Source: an uncultured Methanobrevibacter sp.
GTDB taxonomy: Archaea; Methanobacteriota; Methanobacteria; Methanobacteriales; Methanobacteriaceae
Length of the DNA: 64,000 nt
Reading direction: 5' to 3'
Assembly: GCF_902764455.1 (NCBI RefSeq)
Contig: NZ_CACWVY010000010.1
Coordinates: forward strand, 2,239-66,238
Position numbers and translations under genes: made by a program. Under the pieces are notes generated by a model. It saw nothing but the letters and a program-made list of their open reading frames with translations, was not told where the DNA came from and did not search any database. How positions within the stretch are numbered: position 1 is the first letter of the stretch; every line of letters begins with the position of its first letter. Shown here piece by piece: positions 1-10,459 of this stretch.

Positions 1-1
1 C

Positions 2-796
2 GACATTATTGATTTTAATGCTTCTGAAGGCACCATATATAATGAAACTACTGGTGTTTGGACTATTGGAAACTTGAATAATGGCACAAATGTTACTTTA
101 GTCATTAAATCCATTGCAATAAATGATGGTGATGACATACTTCATAATGTCTCAGTATCCTGTAATGAAACTGAATGGAATTTCACAAACAATAAGGCTG
201 ATATTACCGTTGATGTTGTTATTCTTCCGTATCCGGTAAAAACTGTAAACAATAACACTCCGTATTACAATGATATTATTGAGTATAATTTAACCATTGT
301 TAATATCGGCACTACAGATTATGCTGGTGCTTTGAATGTCACTGACACTTTGCCTGATGGTTTGAAATTTGTTCGTTATGTAGTTAATGGTGCTACTGAG
401 TATGCTCAGTTTGTGAATGTTAATAATCAGACTGTTACATGGTTTATTACAGATATTGCTCGTAAGTCTAATGCTACTATTACTGTTTGGGTTAAAGTAG
501 TTGGACTTGGTGATAATATTATCAGGGACAGTACTTTCATTTCTAATAATGTGACTAGTAATCCTGCTGTTAAGTATGTTGGTAATTTAACCAATAATTT
601 GACTGTTACTGGCCCTAATGGTACTGCTAAGACAGTTAACTGTACTGTTTATCCGGTTCCTATTGTAGATATTTCTGTTAATATTACAAGCGACAAGGAT
701 GAGTACTTTATAGATGATATTGCTGTCTGGACAATAACTGTTTCAAATGCTGGTAATGCTTCTAATCTACTGGTGTTTGGACTATTGGAAACTTGA
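2..796 (+). CDS. Adhesin-like surface protein, left fragment (cut by window edge and by a frameshift)
   Basis: The frame is open from the window edge, so the gene begins outside. The product is Asn/Thr/Val-rich and consists of DUF11-like (TIGR01451-type) beta-sandwich repeats. Characteristic segments are TPYYNDIIEYNLTIVN, NLTNNLTVTGPNG and VDISVNITSDKDEYF, all of which recur many times in the next 6 kb. The frame ends in a nonsense tail (LLVFGLLET, stop at 794-796). The cause is a jump at about position 767 from a repeat segment encoding NASN straight to one encoding TGVWTIGN. Neighbouring units have about 79 nt between these points, so this is an out-of-frame deletion. The sequence continues, one frame over, in the next entry. 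This is one gene broken in place, not a separate gene. Family knowledge: such proteins are exported and anchored at the pseudomurein wall or membrane of Methanobrevibacter, where they probably bind host or microbial surfaces. Confidence 0.85.
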   Translation, partial: DIIDFNASEGTIYNETTGVWTIGNLNNGTNVTLVIKSIAINDGDDILHNVSVSCNETEWNFTNNKADITVDVVILPYPVKTVNNNTPYYNDIIEYNLTIVNIGTTDYAGALNVTDTLPDGLKFVRYVVNGATEYAQFVNVNNQTVTWFITDIARKSNATITVWVKVVGLGDNIIRDSTFISNNVTSNPAVKYVGNLTNNLTVTGPNGTAKTVNCTVYPVPIVDISVNITSDKDEYFIDDIAVWTITVSNAGNASNLLVFGLLET

Positions 797-3700
797 ATAA
801 TGGCACAAATGTTACTTTGGTGATTAATTCCGTTGCTAAACATGAAGGAGATGACATTCCTCATATTGTATCTGTGTCCTGTAATGAAACTGAATGGAAT
901 TTCACTAACAATAAAGCAAACAAACTTGTTGACGTTATTCCTTATCCGGTAAAAACTGTTAATAATGATACTCCTTATTATCATGAAGAGATTGAGTATA
1001 ATTTGACTGTTGTTAATACTGGTGCGGATAATTATACTGATGTTTTAACTGTTATTGATAGTTTACCTGCTGGTTTAGAGTTTGTCAAAACAGTAAATGT
1101 TATTGGTGCTGTTAAAGTTAGTGAAGATAAAAATGGTCAAGTCATTATCTGGAAATTAACTAATATTTCTACTAATAACGCTACTATTGTTGTTAGGGTT
1201 AAAGTTAACAGTTTAGGTAATTTAACTAATAATTTGACTGTTGTTGGTCCTAAAGGCAGTAGCAGAACTGTAAACTGTACAATTAATCCTATGCCTATTG
1301 TAGATTTATCAGTTAACATTACCAGCGACAAAGTTGAATACTTTGTTGATGATGTTGCTGTTTGGACAATAACTGTTCACAATGCTGCTAACGGTACAAA
1401 TGCTTCAAATATTAAGTTGAATGAATTGATTCCTGATGAGTTTGAATATATGTACTGTGACCTTCCGGATGGTACTGTATATAATGAAACTACTGGAGTT
1501 TGGAGCATTCCTGAATTGGCTAACGGTACTGATATTACTTTGAAAATATATTCCCACGCTAAGATTCCTGCAGATGACATTGAAGTTAATGTTAATGTCA
1601 CCTGTGATGAAACAGAGTGGAATATCACTAACAACAAGGATAATATGATTGTTGAGATTGTAGCATTCCATAAACCTGTTAAAACTGTTTCCAACAGTAC
1701 TCCTTATTATCATGAATATGTGAATTTTACAATGACTGTTGAGAATTTAGGTAATTATACATATACCAGTAATTTCACTGTTATTGACACTTTGCCTGCT
1801 GGTTTAGAGTTTATTAGGACTCTCAGCATTAATGGTGCTAAGAATATCAGTGAGGTACATGATGGTCAGAATGTTACTTGGATTTTAACAAATATTCCTG
1901 CTAAGTCCAATGCTACTATCGTTATTCTGGTTAAGGTTAATGCTGTTGGTGATTTGACTAATAATTTAACTGTTATTGGTCCTCGTGGTGCTACTGACAT
2001 GGTTAACTGTACTATTGCTCCTATGCCTATTGTTGATATTTCTGTTAACATTACTAGTGATAAGGATGAGTACTTTGTTGACGATATAGCTGTTTGGACA
2101 GTCACAGTTCACAATGCCGAAAACGGTACCAATGCGACTAATGTTACTTTGAAGGATTTATTCCCATCTGATTATTTCGAATTCATTAATTGCACTTTAC
2201 CGGACGGCACAGTATATAATGAAACAACCGGTGTTTGGACAATCGGAAACTTGGCAAACGGTACTAACGTTACTTTGGTAATCAATTCTCATGTTATACA
2301 AAGTGGAGATGATATTCCTCATAATGTTTCAGCAACATGTAATGAAACAGACTGGAATATGACAAACAATAAAGCTGGTATTACAGTTGATGTTTATGAT
2401 CTCCCATATCCTGTAAAATCCGTTAATAATAATACTCCGTATTACAATGATGTAATTAAGTATAATTTGACTATTGTTAATGATGGTGCTATTGAATATA
2501 CTGATGTCTTGAACGTCACTGACACTTTACCTGATGGTTTAAAATTTGTTGGTTATGTAGTTAAAGATGCTAATGAGGCTGCTAAATATGTAAATGTTAA
2601 TAATCAGACTGTAACCTGGTTTATAACAAATATTGCAGGTAAATCTAAAGCTACAATTACTGTTTGGGTTAAAGTTGTTGGTCTTGGTGATAATATTATC
2701 AGCGACAGTACTTTCATTACTAATAATGTGACTAGAGATCCTGCAGTTAAGTATGTTGGCAATTTAACCAATAATGTGACTGTTACTGGTCCTAATGGAA
2801 TTAACAATACTGACAATTGTACTGTATATCCTATTCCTATTGTTGATATTTCAGTTAATATTACTAGTGATAAGGATGAGTACTTTGTTGATGATGTTGC
2901 TGTTTGGACTATAACTGTTTCAAATGCTGCTAATGCTACTAATGCCACAAATATTAAATTGAATGAATTGATTCCTGATGAATTTGAGTTCATGTACTCT
3001 TCCGATGATGTTGCTTATAACAATGAAACAGGAGTTTGGACCATTCCTGAATTGGCAAATGGTACTGATGTTACTTTAGTGATTTATACTCATGCTAAAG
3101 TTCCTGCAAGTGATATTGAAAATAAAGTTAATGTTACCTGTGATGAAAAAGAGTGGAATTACACTAACAACAAGGATAATATAATTGTTGAGATTGTAGC
3201 GTTCCATAAACCTGTTAAAACTGTTTCCAACAGTACTCCGTATTATCATGAATATGTAAACTATACATTAACTGTTGAGAATTTAGGTAATAATATGTAT
3301 GCCAGCAATTTCACTGTTATTGACAGTTTACCTGCTGGTTTAGAGTTTATTAGGACTCTCAGCATTTCAGGTGCTAAGAATATTAGTGAGGTTCATAATG
3401 GTCAGAATGTTACTTGGATTTTAACCAATATTCCTGCTAAGTCCAATGCTACTATCGTTATCTTGGTTAAAGTTAATGCTGTTGGTGATTTGACTAATAA
3501 TTTAACTGTTGTTGGTCCTCGTAACTCTACAGAAGTAGTTAACTGTACTATTACTGCTGTGCCTATTGTTGATATTTCTGTTAACATTACCAGTGATAAG
3601 GATGAGTACTTTGTTGATGATGTTGCTGTCTGGACTATTACTGTAACTAATGCTGCTAACGGTACTAATGCTTCAAGTATCAACTTAAGCGAATTGCTTC

Positions 3701-6700
3701 CAGATGAGTTTGAGTATATGTACTGTGATGCTCCTGATGGTACTGTATATAATGAGACTACTGGTGTTTGGAGTATTCCTGACTTGGCTAATGGTACAAA
3801 TGTTACTTTGGTGATTTACGCTCATGCTAAAAATCCTGCTAATGATATTACTAACAAAGTTAATGTGTCCTGTGATGAAAAAGAATGGGATTACGATAAC
3901 AATGATGATAAAAAGACTGTTGATATTATTTCATTTCACAGGCCTGAGAAGACTGTTTCCAACAGTACTCCGTATTATCATGAATATGTGAATTATACAT
4001 TGACACTTGAGAATTTAGGAAATAACATGTACACTAGCAATTTCACTGTTATTGACAGTTTACCTGATGGTTTAGAGTTTATTAAGACTCTCAGTATTAG
4101 TAATGCTAAGAATATCAGTGAAGTTCGTGAAGGTCAAGTAATTACTTGGATTTTAACTGATATTCCTGCTAAGTCTAATGCAACTATCGTTATCTTGGTT
4201 AAAGTTAATGCTGTTGGTGATTTGACTAACAATTTAACTGTCAAAGGTCCTCGTAACTCTACTGACATGGCCAACTGTACTATTGCTCCTATGCCTATTG
4301 TTGATATTTCTGTTAACATTACCAGTGATAAGGATGAGTACTTTGTTGATGATGTTGCTGTTTGGACTATTACTGTTTCAAATGCCGCTAACGGTACAAA
4401 TGCAACTAATATTAACTTAAAAGATCTGTTCTCACCTGAAAACTTCAAATTGATTAACTGTACTGACAGTAACGGTAAATCTTATGATGTAACCGATGAT
4501 GTATGGATTATTCCTGTAATCGCCAATGGTACAAATATTACATTTACAGTAGAAGCTCTTGCAGTTACTCCTGGAAATAATATTATTGGCACTGCTGAAG
4601 TTAATTGTACTGAAGATGAATGGAATTATGATAACAATAAAGCAATTAAACCAGTTAATATAGTTCCTCTTCCTAAACCTGTAAAAGATGTATCCAACGA
4701 TACCCCATATTACCATGAAGAGATTGAATATAATTTAACTGTTGTTAATGTTGGTAGTGATAATTATATGGATAATTTAACTCTTATTGACAGTTTGCCT
4801 GATGGTTTAGAGTTTATCAAAACCGTTAATGTTATTGGTGCTGTTAAAGTCAGTGAAAATCAAAATGGTCAAGTAATTACCTGGATGTTAACTAATATTA
4901 CTAAAGGTAGTGCTACTATTACTATTTTGGTTAAAGTTAATGCTGTTGGTGATTTAACTAATAATTTAACTGTTGTTGGACCTAAAGGCAATAGCACTAC
5001 TGTAAACTGTACTATTACTGCTGTGCCTATTGTTGATATTTCTGTTAATATTACTAGTGATAAGGATGAGTACTTTGTTGATGATGTTGCTGTTTGGACT
5101 ATTACTGTTTCAAATGCTGCTAACGCTACAAATGCTTCTGATGTTAAATTAAGCGAATTGATTCCAGATGAGTTTGAATATATGTACTGTGATCTTCCAG
5201 ATGGTACTTCATATAATGAAACTACTGGTGTTTGGACAATCGGAAACTTGACTAATGGTACTGATGTTACTTTAGTGATTTATGCTCATGCTAAAGACCC
5301 AGCAAATGATATTGTTAATGAAGTAAATGCAACCTGTGCTGAAAAAGAATGGAATTACACTAACAACGATGATAAAAAGATTGTTGACATTGTTTCATTC
5401 CATAGGCCTGAGAAAACTGTTTCAAATAGTACTCCTTATTATCATGAGTTTGTTGAGTATACTTTGACTGTTGAGAATTTAGGTAATAATAAGTATATTA
5501 GTGAGTTTGATGTTATTGACTCCTTGCCTGTTGGTTTAGAGTTTAATGGAACTCTTAGTATTGTTGGTGCTGATTTGATTAAGGAAAGTGTTGATGGTCA
5601 AGTTGTTAAATGGGCTATTACTAATATTTCTGCTAAGTCTAATGCTACTATTGTTATTAGGGTTAAGGTTAATGCTGTTGGTGATTTGACTAATAATTTA
5701 ACTGTTGTTGGTCCTCGTGGTGCTACTGATATGGTTAACTGTACTATTACTCCTGTTCCTTTAGTTGATATTTCTGTTAATATTACTAGTGATAAGGATG
5801 AGTATTTCGTTGATGATGTTGCTGTTTGGACCATTACTGTTTCAAATGCTGCTAACGGTACTAACGCTTCTAACATTAAGTTGAGTGAATTGCTTCCTGA
5901 TGAGTTTGAATTTATCAACTGTACTGTTACTGGCGGTACTTATGATGATGAAACTGGTGTTTGGAGTATTCCTGAATTGGCTAATGGAACTAATGTGACT
6001 TTAGTCATTAATTCTCGTGCTAAGACTCCTGCTGATGATATTACTAACAAAGTTAATGCTTCATGTGATGAGAAAGAATGGGATTACTATAATAATGATG
6101 CAGTTAAATCTGTAGGTATTGTTCCTCTTCCACAGCCTGTTAAAACTGTTAATAATGATACTCCTTATTATCATGATGTGATTGAGTGTGAAAATCAAAA
6201 TGGTCAAGTGATTACCTGGGTTTTAACTAATATTGCTAAAGGTAGTGCTGCTATCGTTGTTAAGGTTAAAGTTAATGCTGTTGGTGATTTGACTAATAAT
6301 TTAACTGTTGTTGGTCCTAATGGTACTAGTAAGACTGTTAATGAGACTGTTTATCCTGTTCCTTTAGTGGATATTTCTGTTAATATTACTAGTGATAAGG
6401 ATGAGTATTTCGTTGATGATGTTGCTGTTTGGACTGTAATTGTATCCAATGCAGGCAATGGTACTAACGCTTCAAATATCAAGTTGAGTGAATTGCTTCC
6501 TGATGAGTTTGAATTTATCAACTGTACTGTTACTGGTGGTACTTATGATGATGAAACTGGTGTTTGGAGTATTCCTGAATTGGCTAATGGAACTAATGTG
6601 ACTTTAGTCATTAATTCCCGTGCTGTAACTCCTGCAAATAACATTGTAAATGAAGTTAATGCTTCATGTGATGAGAAAGAGTGGGAGTACAATAATAATG

Positions 6701-6955
6701 ATGCAGTTAAATCTGTAGGTATTGTTCCTCTTCCACAGCCTGTTAAAACTGTTAATAATGATACTCCTTATTATCATGATGTGATTGAGTGGTCAAGTGA
6801 TTACCTGGGTTTTAACTAATATTGCTAAAGGTAGTGCTACTATCGTTGTTAAAGTTAAAGTTAATGCTGTTGGTGATTTAACCAATAATTTAACTATTGT
6901 AGGTCCTCATGGCACTGATGCTACAGTCAACTGTACAATAAAACCAATTCCTATC
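665..6955 (+). repeat. Tandem repeat array of about 730 nt units inside the adhesin gene
   Basis: Taking the codon for the V of VDISVNIT or VDLSVNIT as a marker, copies start at 665, 1300, 2032, 2842, 3568, 4300, 5032, 5764, 6367 and 6956. The spacings are 635, 732, 810, 726, 732, 732, 732, 603 and 589 nt. The standard unit is therefore 726-732 nt. The 810-nt unit carries extra codons (GLGDNIISDSTFITNNVT) that also occur in the partial unit at the left edge. The 635-nt and 589-nt units are not whole-codon variants and mark the two frame changes. The 603-nt unit has lost 129 nt in frame. Confidence 0.9.
793..6819 (+). CDS. Adhesin-like surface protein, central repeat fragment
   Basis: About 2,000 codons of tandem DUF11-like repeats, the continuation of the preceding frame. 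The TTG at 793 is only the first possible codon after the frame change. There is no ribosome-binding site or signal peptide, so it is unlikely to be a true start. Each unit of about 243 residues holds two related beta-sandwich halves. Landmarks are VDISVNITSDKDEYFVDDVA, VWTIPELANGT-type segments, KTVSNSTPYYHEYV and VGDLTNNLTVVGP. Asn-X-Ser/Thr sequons are very frequent, which suggests heavy N-glycosylation. The frame ends in a nonsense tail after HDVIEW because 14 nt are missing relative to the preceding unit; the true continuation is the entry starting at 6785. The protein was probably extracellular and wall-anchored. As the DNA reads, this fragment lacks both an export signal and an anchor. 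Confidence 0.8.
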   Translation: MNNGTNVTLVINSVAKHEGDDIPHIVSVSCNETEWNFTNNKANKLVDVIPYPVKTVNNDTPYYHEEIEYNLTVVNTGADNYTDVLTVIDSLPAGLEFVKTVNVIGAVKVSEDKNGQVIIWKLTNISTNNATIVVRVKVNSLGNLTNNLTVVGPKGSSRTVNCTINPMPIVDLSVNITSDKVEYFVDDVAVWTITVHNAANGTNASNIKLNELIPDEFEYMYCDLPDGTVYNETTGVWSIPELANGTDITLKIYSHAKIPADDIEVNVNVTCDETEWNITNNKDNMIVEIVAFHKPVKTVSNSTPYYHEYVNFTMTVENLGNYTYTSNFTVIDTLPAGLEFIRTLSINGAKNISEVHDGQNVTWILTNIPAKSNATIVILVKVNAVGDLTNNLTVIGPRGATDMVNCTIAPMPIVDISVNITSDKDEYFVDDIAVWTVTVHNAENGTNATNVTLKDLFPSDYFEFINCTLPDGTVYNETTGVWTIGNLANGTNVTLVINSHVIQSGDDIPHNVSATCNETDWNMTNNKAGITVDVYDLPYPVKSVNNNTPYYNDVIKYNLTIVNDGAIEYTDVLNVTDTLPDGLKFVGYVVKDANEAAKYVNVNNQTVTWFITNIAGKSKATITVWVKVVGLGDNIISDSTFITNNVTRDPAVKYVGNLTNNVTVTGPNGINNTDNCTVYPIPIVDISVNITSDKDEYFVDDVAVWTITVSNAANATNATNIKLNELIPDEFEFMYSSDDVAYNNETGVWTIPELANGTDVTLVIYTHAKVPASDIENKVNVTCDEKEWNYTNNKDNIIVEIVAFHKPVKTVSNSTPYYHEYVNYTLTVENLGNNMYASNFTVIDSLPAGLEFIRTLSISGAKNISEVHNGQNVTWILTNIPAKSNATIVILVKVNAVGDLTNNLTVVGPRNSTEVVNCTITAVPIVDISVNITSDKDEYFVDDVAVWTITVTNAANGTNASSINLSELLPDEFEYMYCDAPDGTVYNETTGVWSIPDLANGTNVTLVIYAHAKNPANDITNKVNVSCDEKEWDYDNNDDKKTVDIISFHRPEKTVSNSTPYYHEYVNYTLTLENLGNNMYTSNFTVIDSLPDGLEFIKTLSISNAKNISEVREGQVITWILTDIPAKSNATIVILVKVNAVGDLTNNLTVKGPRNSTDMANCTIAPMPIVDISVNITSDKDEYFVDDVAVWTITVSNAANGTNATNINLKDLFSPENFKLINCTDSNGKSYDVTDDVWIIPVIANGTNITFTVEALAVTPGNNIIGTAEVNCTEDEWNYDNNKAIKPVNIVPLPKPVKDVSNDTPYYHEEIEYNLTVVNVGSDNYMDNLTLIDSLPDGLEFIKTVNVIGAVKVSENQNGQVITWMLTNITKGSATITILVKVNAVGDLTNNLTVVGPKGNSTTVNCTITAVPIVDISVNITSDKDEYFVDDVAVWTITVSNAANATNASDVKLSELIPDEFEYMYCDLPDGTSYNETTGVWTIGNLTNGTDVTLVIYAHAKDPANDIVNEVNATCAEKEWNYTNNDDKKIVDIVSFHRPEKTVSNSTPYYHEFVEYTLTVENLGNNKYISEFDVIDSLPVGLEFNGTLSIVGADLIKESVDGQVVKWAITNISAKSNATIVIRVKVNAVGDLTNNLTVVGPRGATDMVNCTITPVPLVDISVNITSDKDEYFVDDVAVWTITVSNAANGTNASNIKLSELLPDEFEFINCTVTGGTYDDETGVWSIPELANGTNVTLVINSRAKTPADDITNKVNASCDEKEWDYYNNDAVKSVGIVPLPQPVKTVNNDTPYYHDVIECENQNGQVITWVLTNIAKGSAAIVVKVKVNAVGDLTNNLTVVGPNGTSKTVNETVYPVPLVDISVNITSDKDEYFVDDVAVWTVIVSNAGNGTNASNIKLSELLPDEFEFINCTVTGGTYDDETGVWSIPELANGTNVTLVINSRAVTPANNIVNEVNASCDEKEWEYNNNDAVKSVGIVPLPQPVKTVNNDTPYYHDVIEWSSDYLGFN

Positions 6956-8527
6956 GTTGATATTTCAGTAAACATTACTACTGATAAAGAGGAGTATTTC
7001 ATCGATGACATTGCAGTTGTCAACATTACTGTATCCAACAGTCCTGACAGTAACAATGCAACCCAAGTTTCATTAAGCGATTTCATTCCTGATGAATTTG
7101 AATTCGTTGATTGTAATCTATCCAGCGGTACTTTTGATCCTGTCAGTAAGGTTTGGTTTATTGGTGACTTGGAAAACGGCACTCAAGTATCTTTAGTATT
7201 GTTCTTACGTGCTAAATCTGTTGGAATAGATATCGATAATGCTGTTGAAGTAAGATGTGGTGAAAAAGAGATAAACTACACTAACAATAGGGATCATAAG
7301 CCTGTTGTGATTGTTCCTCTTCCAGAAATTCAAAAGTCAGTAAACACTACAAGAACCTATAACCACAGGTTCGTAGAATATTACTTGACAGTCAACAATA
7401 CAGGTAATAACAATTACACTAAAAACTTGACAGTTATTGATAATTTGCCTGTTGGTTTGATATTCAGCGGAACCATAAGCATTGAAGGTGCTGACTTGGT
7501 AGTGGAAAATGTAAACGGTCAAAACATTAGTTGGATAATAAATAATATTCCTGCAAAATCCATTGCAGTAATAACCTTGAAGGTCTTTGTAAATGGTACT
7601 GGTGATTTGGTTAACAATTTAACCATTATTGACATTAACGGCAAAAATGACACAGTTAACTGTACAATCACTTCAGATCCAGTAGCAGATTTAGAAATTA
7701 TAAAATTCGTTTCATCTACAATCCCACATAAAAACGATAAAATCATTTGGACAATCATTGTTACTAATAAAGGGCCAAACACTGCTGTAAACACAAAAGT
7801 AACAGATAAATTGCCTTCTGGCTTAATTTATGTCTCAGATGATTCCCTAAATAATTATAATTCTAAATCAGGAATCTGGACTATTGGAGATCTTGCAAAT
7901 GGAGAATCTGCAAAAATCAACATTGTCACTTTGGTTGCAACCACCAACAGGACAATCGTCAATCTTGCAGATGTAACTTCAGACACATATGACCCTAACG
8001 ATACAAACAATCACTGCAACAGTTCAACTACTGTTCCTCCTGAAGCTGATTTGGTTATCACTGTTGAACCTGAAGTTGAAGAGGTCATTGTCGGTGATAA
8101 AGTTGTCATCAAAGTTATAGTCGTAAACAATGGTCCTGATACTGCAGAAAACACTCGTGCATCCATTAAGTTGCCTAAAGGATTGGAACTTTTAGGAGAA
8201 GAAGTATCTAAAGGTACTTATGATCCTGAAACTGGAATCTGGACAATCGGGGATTTAGCTCCTGGAGAAGAGGTTACTCTCATACTTAATACCAGAGCGT
8301 TGGTAAGCGGCAAAGTCATTGTTGAAGCAAGTGTCATCAGTGATACCTTTGACAGCGACCTTTCAAACAACAACGACTCTGCTGAAGTTGAAGTATTGCC
8401 TCCTCAAGAGCAAAATAAAGTTTCAGTAAGTGAAACTCCTAAAATGTATGCTACAGGCAATCCAATCGTAATGGTTCTATTGGCGTTACTTGCAATTGCA
8501 GGCGTAAGTCTAAGAAGAAAAGATTAA
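6785..8527 (+). CDS. Adhesin-like surface protein, C-terminal fragment with membrane anchor
   Basis: In-frame C-terminal part of the same broken gene; the TTG at 6785 is not a convincing start. It begins in the middle of a repeat (GQVITWVLTNIAKGSATIVV). It carries about two more divergent units, then two more typical DUF11 domains (roughly residues 300-420 and 420-535, beginning PVADLEIIKFV and PEADLVITVEP). It ends in a short charged linker, the hydrophobic segment NPIVMVLLALLAIAGVSL and a basic RRKD tail, a typical C-terminal membrane anchor of methanogen adhesin-like proteins. The repeats diverge towards this end, whereas the central units are nearly identical. That fits homogenisation by recombination in the centre and conservation of the anchor. 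A palindromic terminator follows. Confidence 0.85.
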   Translation: MSGQVITWVLTNIAKGSATIVVKVKVNAVGDLTNNLTIVGPHGTDATVNCTIKPIPIVDISVNITTDKEEYFIDDIAVVNITVSNSPDSNNATQVSLSDFIPDEFEFVDCNLSSGTFDPVSKVWFIGDLENGTQVSLVLFLRAKSVGIDIDNAVEVRCGEKEINYTNNRDHKPVVIVPLPEIQKSVNTTRTYNHRFVEYYLTVNNTGNNNYTKNLTVIDNLPVGLIFSGTISIEGADLVVENVNGQNISWIINNIPAKSIAVITLKVFVNGTGDLVNNLTIIDINGKNDTVNCTITSDPVADLEIIKFVSSTIPHKNDKIIWTIIVTNKGPNTAVNTKVTDKLPSGLIYVSDDSLNNYNSKSGIWTIGDLANGESAKINIVTLVATTNRTIVNLADVTSDTYDPNDTNNHCNSSTTVPPEADLVITVEPEVEEVIVGDKVVIKVIVVNNGPDTAENTRASIKLPKGLELLGEEVSKGTYDPETGIWTIGDLAPGEEVTLILNTRALVSGKVIVEASVISDTFDSDLSNNNDSAEVEVLPPQEQNKVSVSETPKMYATGNPIVMVLLALLAIAGVSLRRKD

Positions 8528-8534
8528 ACACGAA

Positions 8535-8573
8535 ATGGGAAAATTAATTTTCCCATACTTTTTATTTTTTTCA
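8535..8573 (+). terminator. Palindromic terminator after the adhesin gene
   Basis: A perfect 22-nt palindrome (8535-8556, half-site ATGGGAAAATT) lies 8 nt after the adhesin stop codon and is followed by a T-rich run at 8559-8573. The remaining spacer to ilvD (8574-8802) is AT-rich with no gene that I can see. It includes a TATA-like stretch near 8771-8780, about 27 nt before the ilvD start. Confidence 0.65.
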
Positions 8574-8802
8574 TTAACATTCATTTAATGCAATTTTCAT
8601 TCGATAATTTTGCATGTTGACATTAAAATCATTTATTTAAGCGGACTTCTTTTTCATAATTATCATCTTGTCATGTTATTTCCATAACTTTCACCACTTA
8701 ATCTACATATCAACACTCAAATCCTAACTTTTCATATAATTCAAACATTTTAAAAGTTATGAATTAAATAAATATTTATGATTAAATTATATGTGTGATT
8801 AA

Positions 8803-10452
8803 ATGAAAAGTGATAGTATTAAAAAAGGAATTCAAAGAGCTCCCCACAGATCTCTTTTAAGAGCATGCGGACTTGAAGATGATGACTTTAAAAAACCGTT
8901 TATTGGTATAGCAAACAGTTATACAGATATTGTACCTGGTCACATTCACCTTAAAGCCCTTGTTGAATTTGTAAAAGAAGGAATCATCGCTGCCGGCGGT
9001 ATTCCATTTGAATTTGATACAATGGCAGTTTGTGACGGAATCAGTATGAACCATGAAGGTATGAAATATTCCCTGCCTTCAAGGGAAATCATCGCAGCAA
9101 CAGTTGAAAGTATGACCAAAGGACATGCATTTGACGGACTGGTATTGATTCCAAGCTGTGATAAAGTAGTTCCTGGAATGATTATGGGTGCAGCAAGAGT
9201 TAATGTACCATCAATTGTCGTTACTGGAGGACCTATGGCATCAGGTTCTTATAAGGGCAAACCTGCAGATTTAATCACTGTATTTGAAGCAGTTGGAGCA
9301 TATTCTGCTGGAAAAATGACTGAAGAAGAAGTAAATGAACTTGAAAAATGTGCATGTCCTGGTGCCGGAAGCTGTTCAGGATTATTTACAGCAAACACAA
9401 TGGCATGTATTACCGAAACATTAGGATTATCACTTCCGACCTGTGCAACCACTCATGCTTTAACAGAAGAAAACAACCAGGTTGCATTCGAGTCAGGCAG
9501 ACAGATTATCAAACTGGTTGAAGATGACATTAAACCGTCTGATATTATGACTCAGGAAGCTTTCAACAATGCAATAGCAGTTGATATGGCACTTGGAGGT
9601 TCATCCAATACAGCATTACATATTCCTGCTTTGGCAAGTGAAGTTGAAGGTGTTGATGTTGATTTGGAACTCTTTGATGAAATATCAAGAAAAGTACCTC
9701 ATATCGCATTGATATCTCCTGCAGGTGAAGATTCAATGATGGATTTACATTTGGCCGGTGGTATTCAGGCAGTTCTTAAAACATTAGGAGACAAAATTGA
9801 TACAAATCAGTTAACTGTTACCGGAAAGACTATTGCTGAAAATCTTGAAAATGTTGAAAACAAAAACACTGATGTTATTCGTACATTGGATAATCCTGTA
9901 CATGAAGATGGTGGAATTGCAATTCTTAAAGGTAATCTTGCTCCAAACGGAAGTGTTGTTAAAAAAGGTGCAGTTGCAGATCATTTAATGCATCTTAAAG
10001 GTCCGGCTAAAGTATATAATTCAGAAGAGGATGTAACAAAAGCAATATTTGACCATGAAATCGATGAAGGAGACATTGTTGTAATCAGATATGAAGGACC
10101 TAAAGGTGGACCTGGTATGCGTGAAATGCTCAATCCAACCTCTGCTCTTGCAGGAATGAACATTAAGGATGTCGGATTAATCACTGACGGAAGGTTCTCC
10201 GGAGGAACACGTGGGCCTTGTATAGGACATGTATCTCCTGAAGCCAGAGAAGATGGTCCGATTGCCGCAATAAAAGATGGGGACATTATTGAGATTGACA
10301 TTAACAACAGATTAATTAATGTTGAACTTTCAGATGAAGAAATCGAAGCAAGACTTAAAGATGTCAAACACCCTGAAAGTGATGTTGCAGGATGGTTGGC
10401 ATTGTATCAGAAACTGGTTCACTCAGCAGATACTGGTGCTATATTAAGGTAG
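8803..10452 (+). CDS. ilvD: Dihydroxy-acid dehydratase IlvD
   Basis: Cytosolic Fe-S enzyme that dehydrates 2,3-dihydroxy-isovalerate and dihydroxy-methylvalerate to the 2-oxo acids, the third common step of valine and isoleucine synthesis. At 549 residues it has the usual family length. Visible motifs are [10 protein letters not shown] (38-47), the IlvD/Edd signature [14 protein letters not shown] (117-130), [16 protein letters not shown] (185-200), and near the C-terminus GGPGMREML and [11 protein letters not shown]. Cys77, Cys119 and Cys185/191 are candidate cluster ligands. The ATG follows a GTGAT ribosome-binding site at 8795-8799. Only 7 nt separate its stop from hisD, so the two are probably one transcript. 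The other ilv genes of this pathway lie elsewhere in the window. Confidence 0.96.
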   Translation: MKSDSIKKGIQRAPHRSLLRACGLEDDDFKKPFIGIANSYTDIVPGHIHLKALVEFVKEGIIAAGGIPFEFDTMAVCDGISMNHEGMKYSLPSREIIAATVESMTKGHAFDGLVLIPSCDKVVPGMIMGAARVNVPSIVVTGGPMASGSYKGKPADLITVFEAVGAYSAGKMTEEEVNELEKCACPGAGSCSGLFTANTMACITETLGLSLPTCATTHALTEENNQVAFESGRQIIKLVEDDIKPSDIMTQEAFNNAIAVDMALGGSSNTALHIPALASEVEGVDVDLELFDEISRKVPHIALISPAGEDSMMDLHLAGGIQAVLKTLGDKIDTNQLTVTGKTIAENLENVENKNTDVIRTLDNPVHEDGGIAILKGNLAPNGSVVKKGAVADHLMHLKGPAKVYNSEEDVTKAIFDHEIDEGDIVVIRYEGPKGGPGMREMLNPTSALAGMNIKDVGLITDGRFSGGTRGPCIGHVSPEAREDGPIAAIKDGDIIEIDINNRLINVELSDEEIEARLKDVKHPESDVAGWLALYQKLVHSADTGAILR

Positions 10453-10459
10453 TGTTTAA

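Noticed and set aside
760-800. Programmed ribosomal frameshift in the adhesin gene
   Set aside because: The frame change is explained by loss of about 79 nt relative to neighbouring units, and no slippery heptamer with downstream structure was seen.
665-6956. CRISPR-like repeat-spacer structure
   Set aside because: Units are about 730 nt, protein-coding and without short identical repeats separated by unique spacers.
649-7794. Many minus-strand open frames opposite the adhesin repeats
   Set aside because: They recur at the same phase in every repeat unit, lack ribosome-binding sites, and their composition mirrors the plus-strand repeats; they are shadows of the coding strand.
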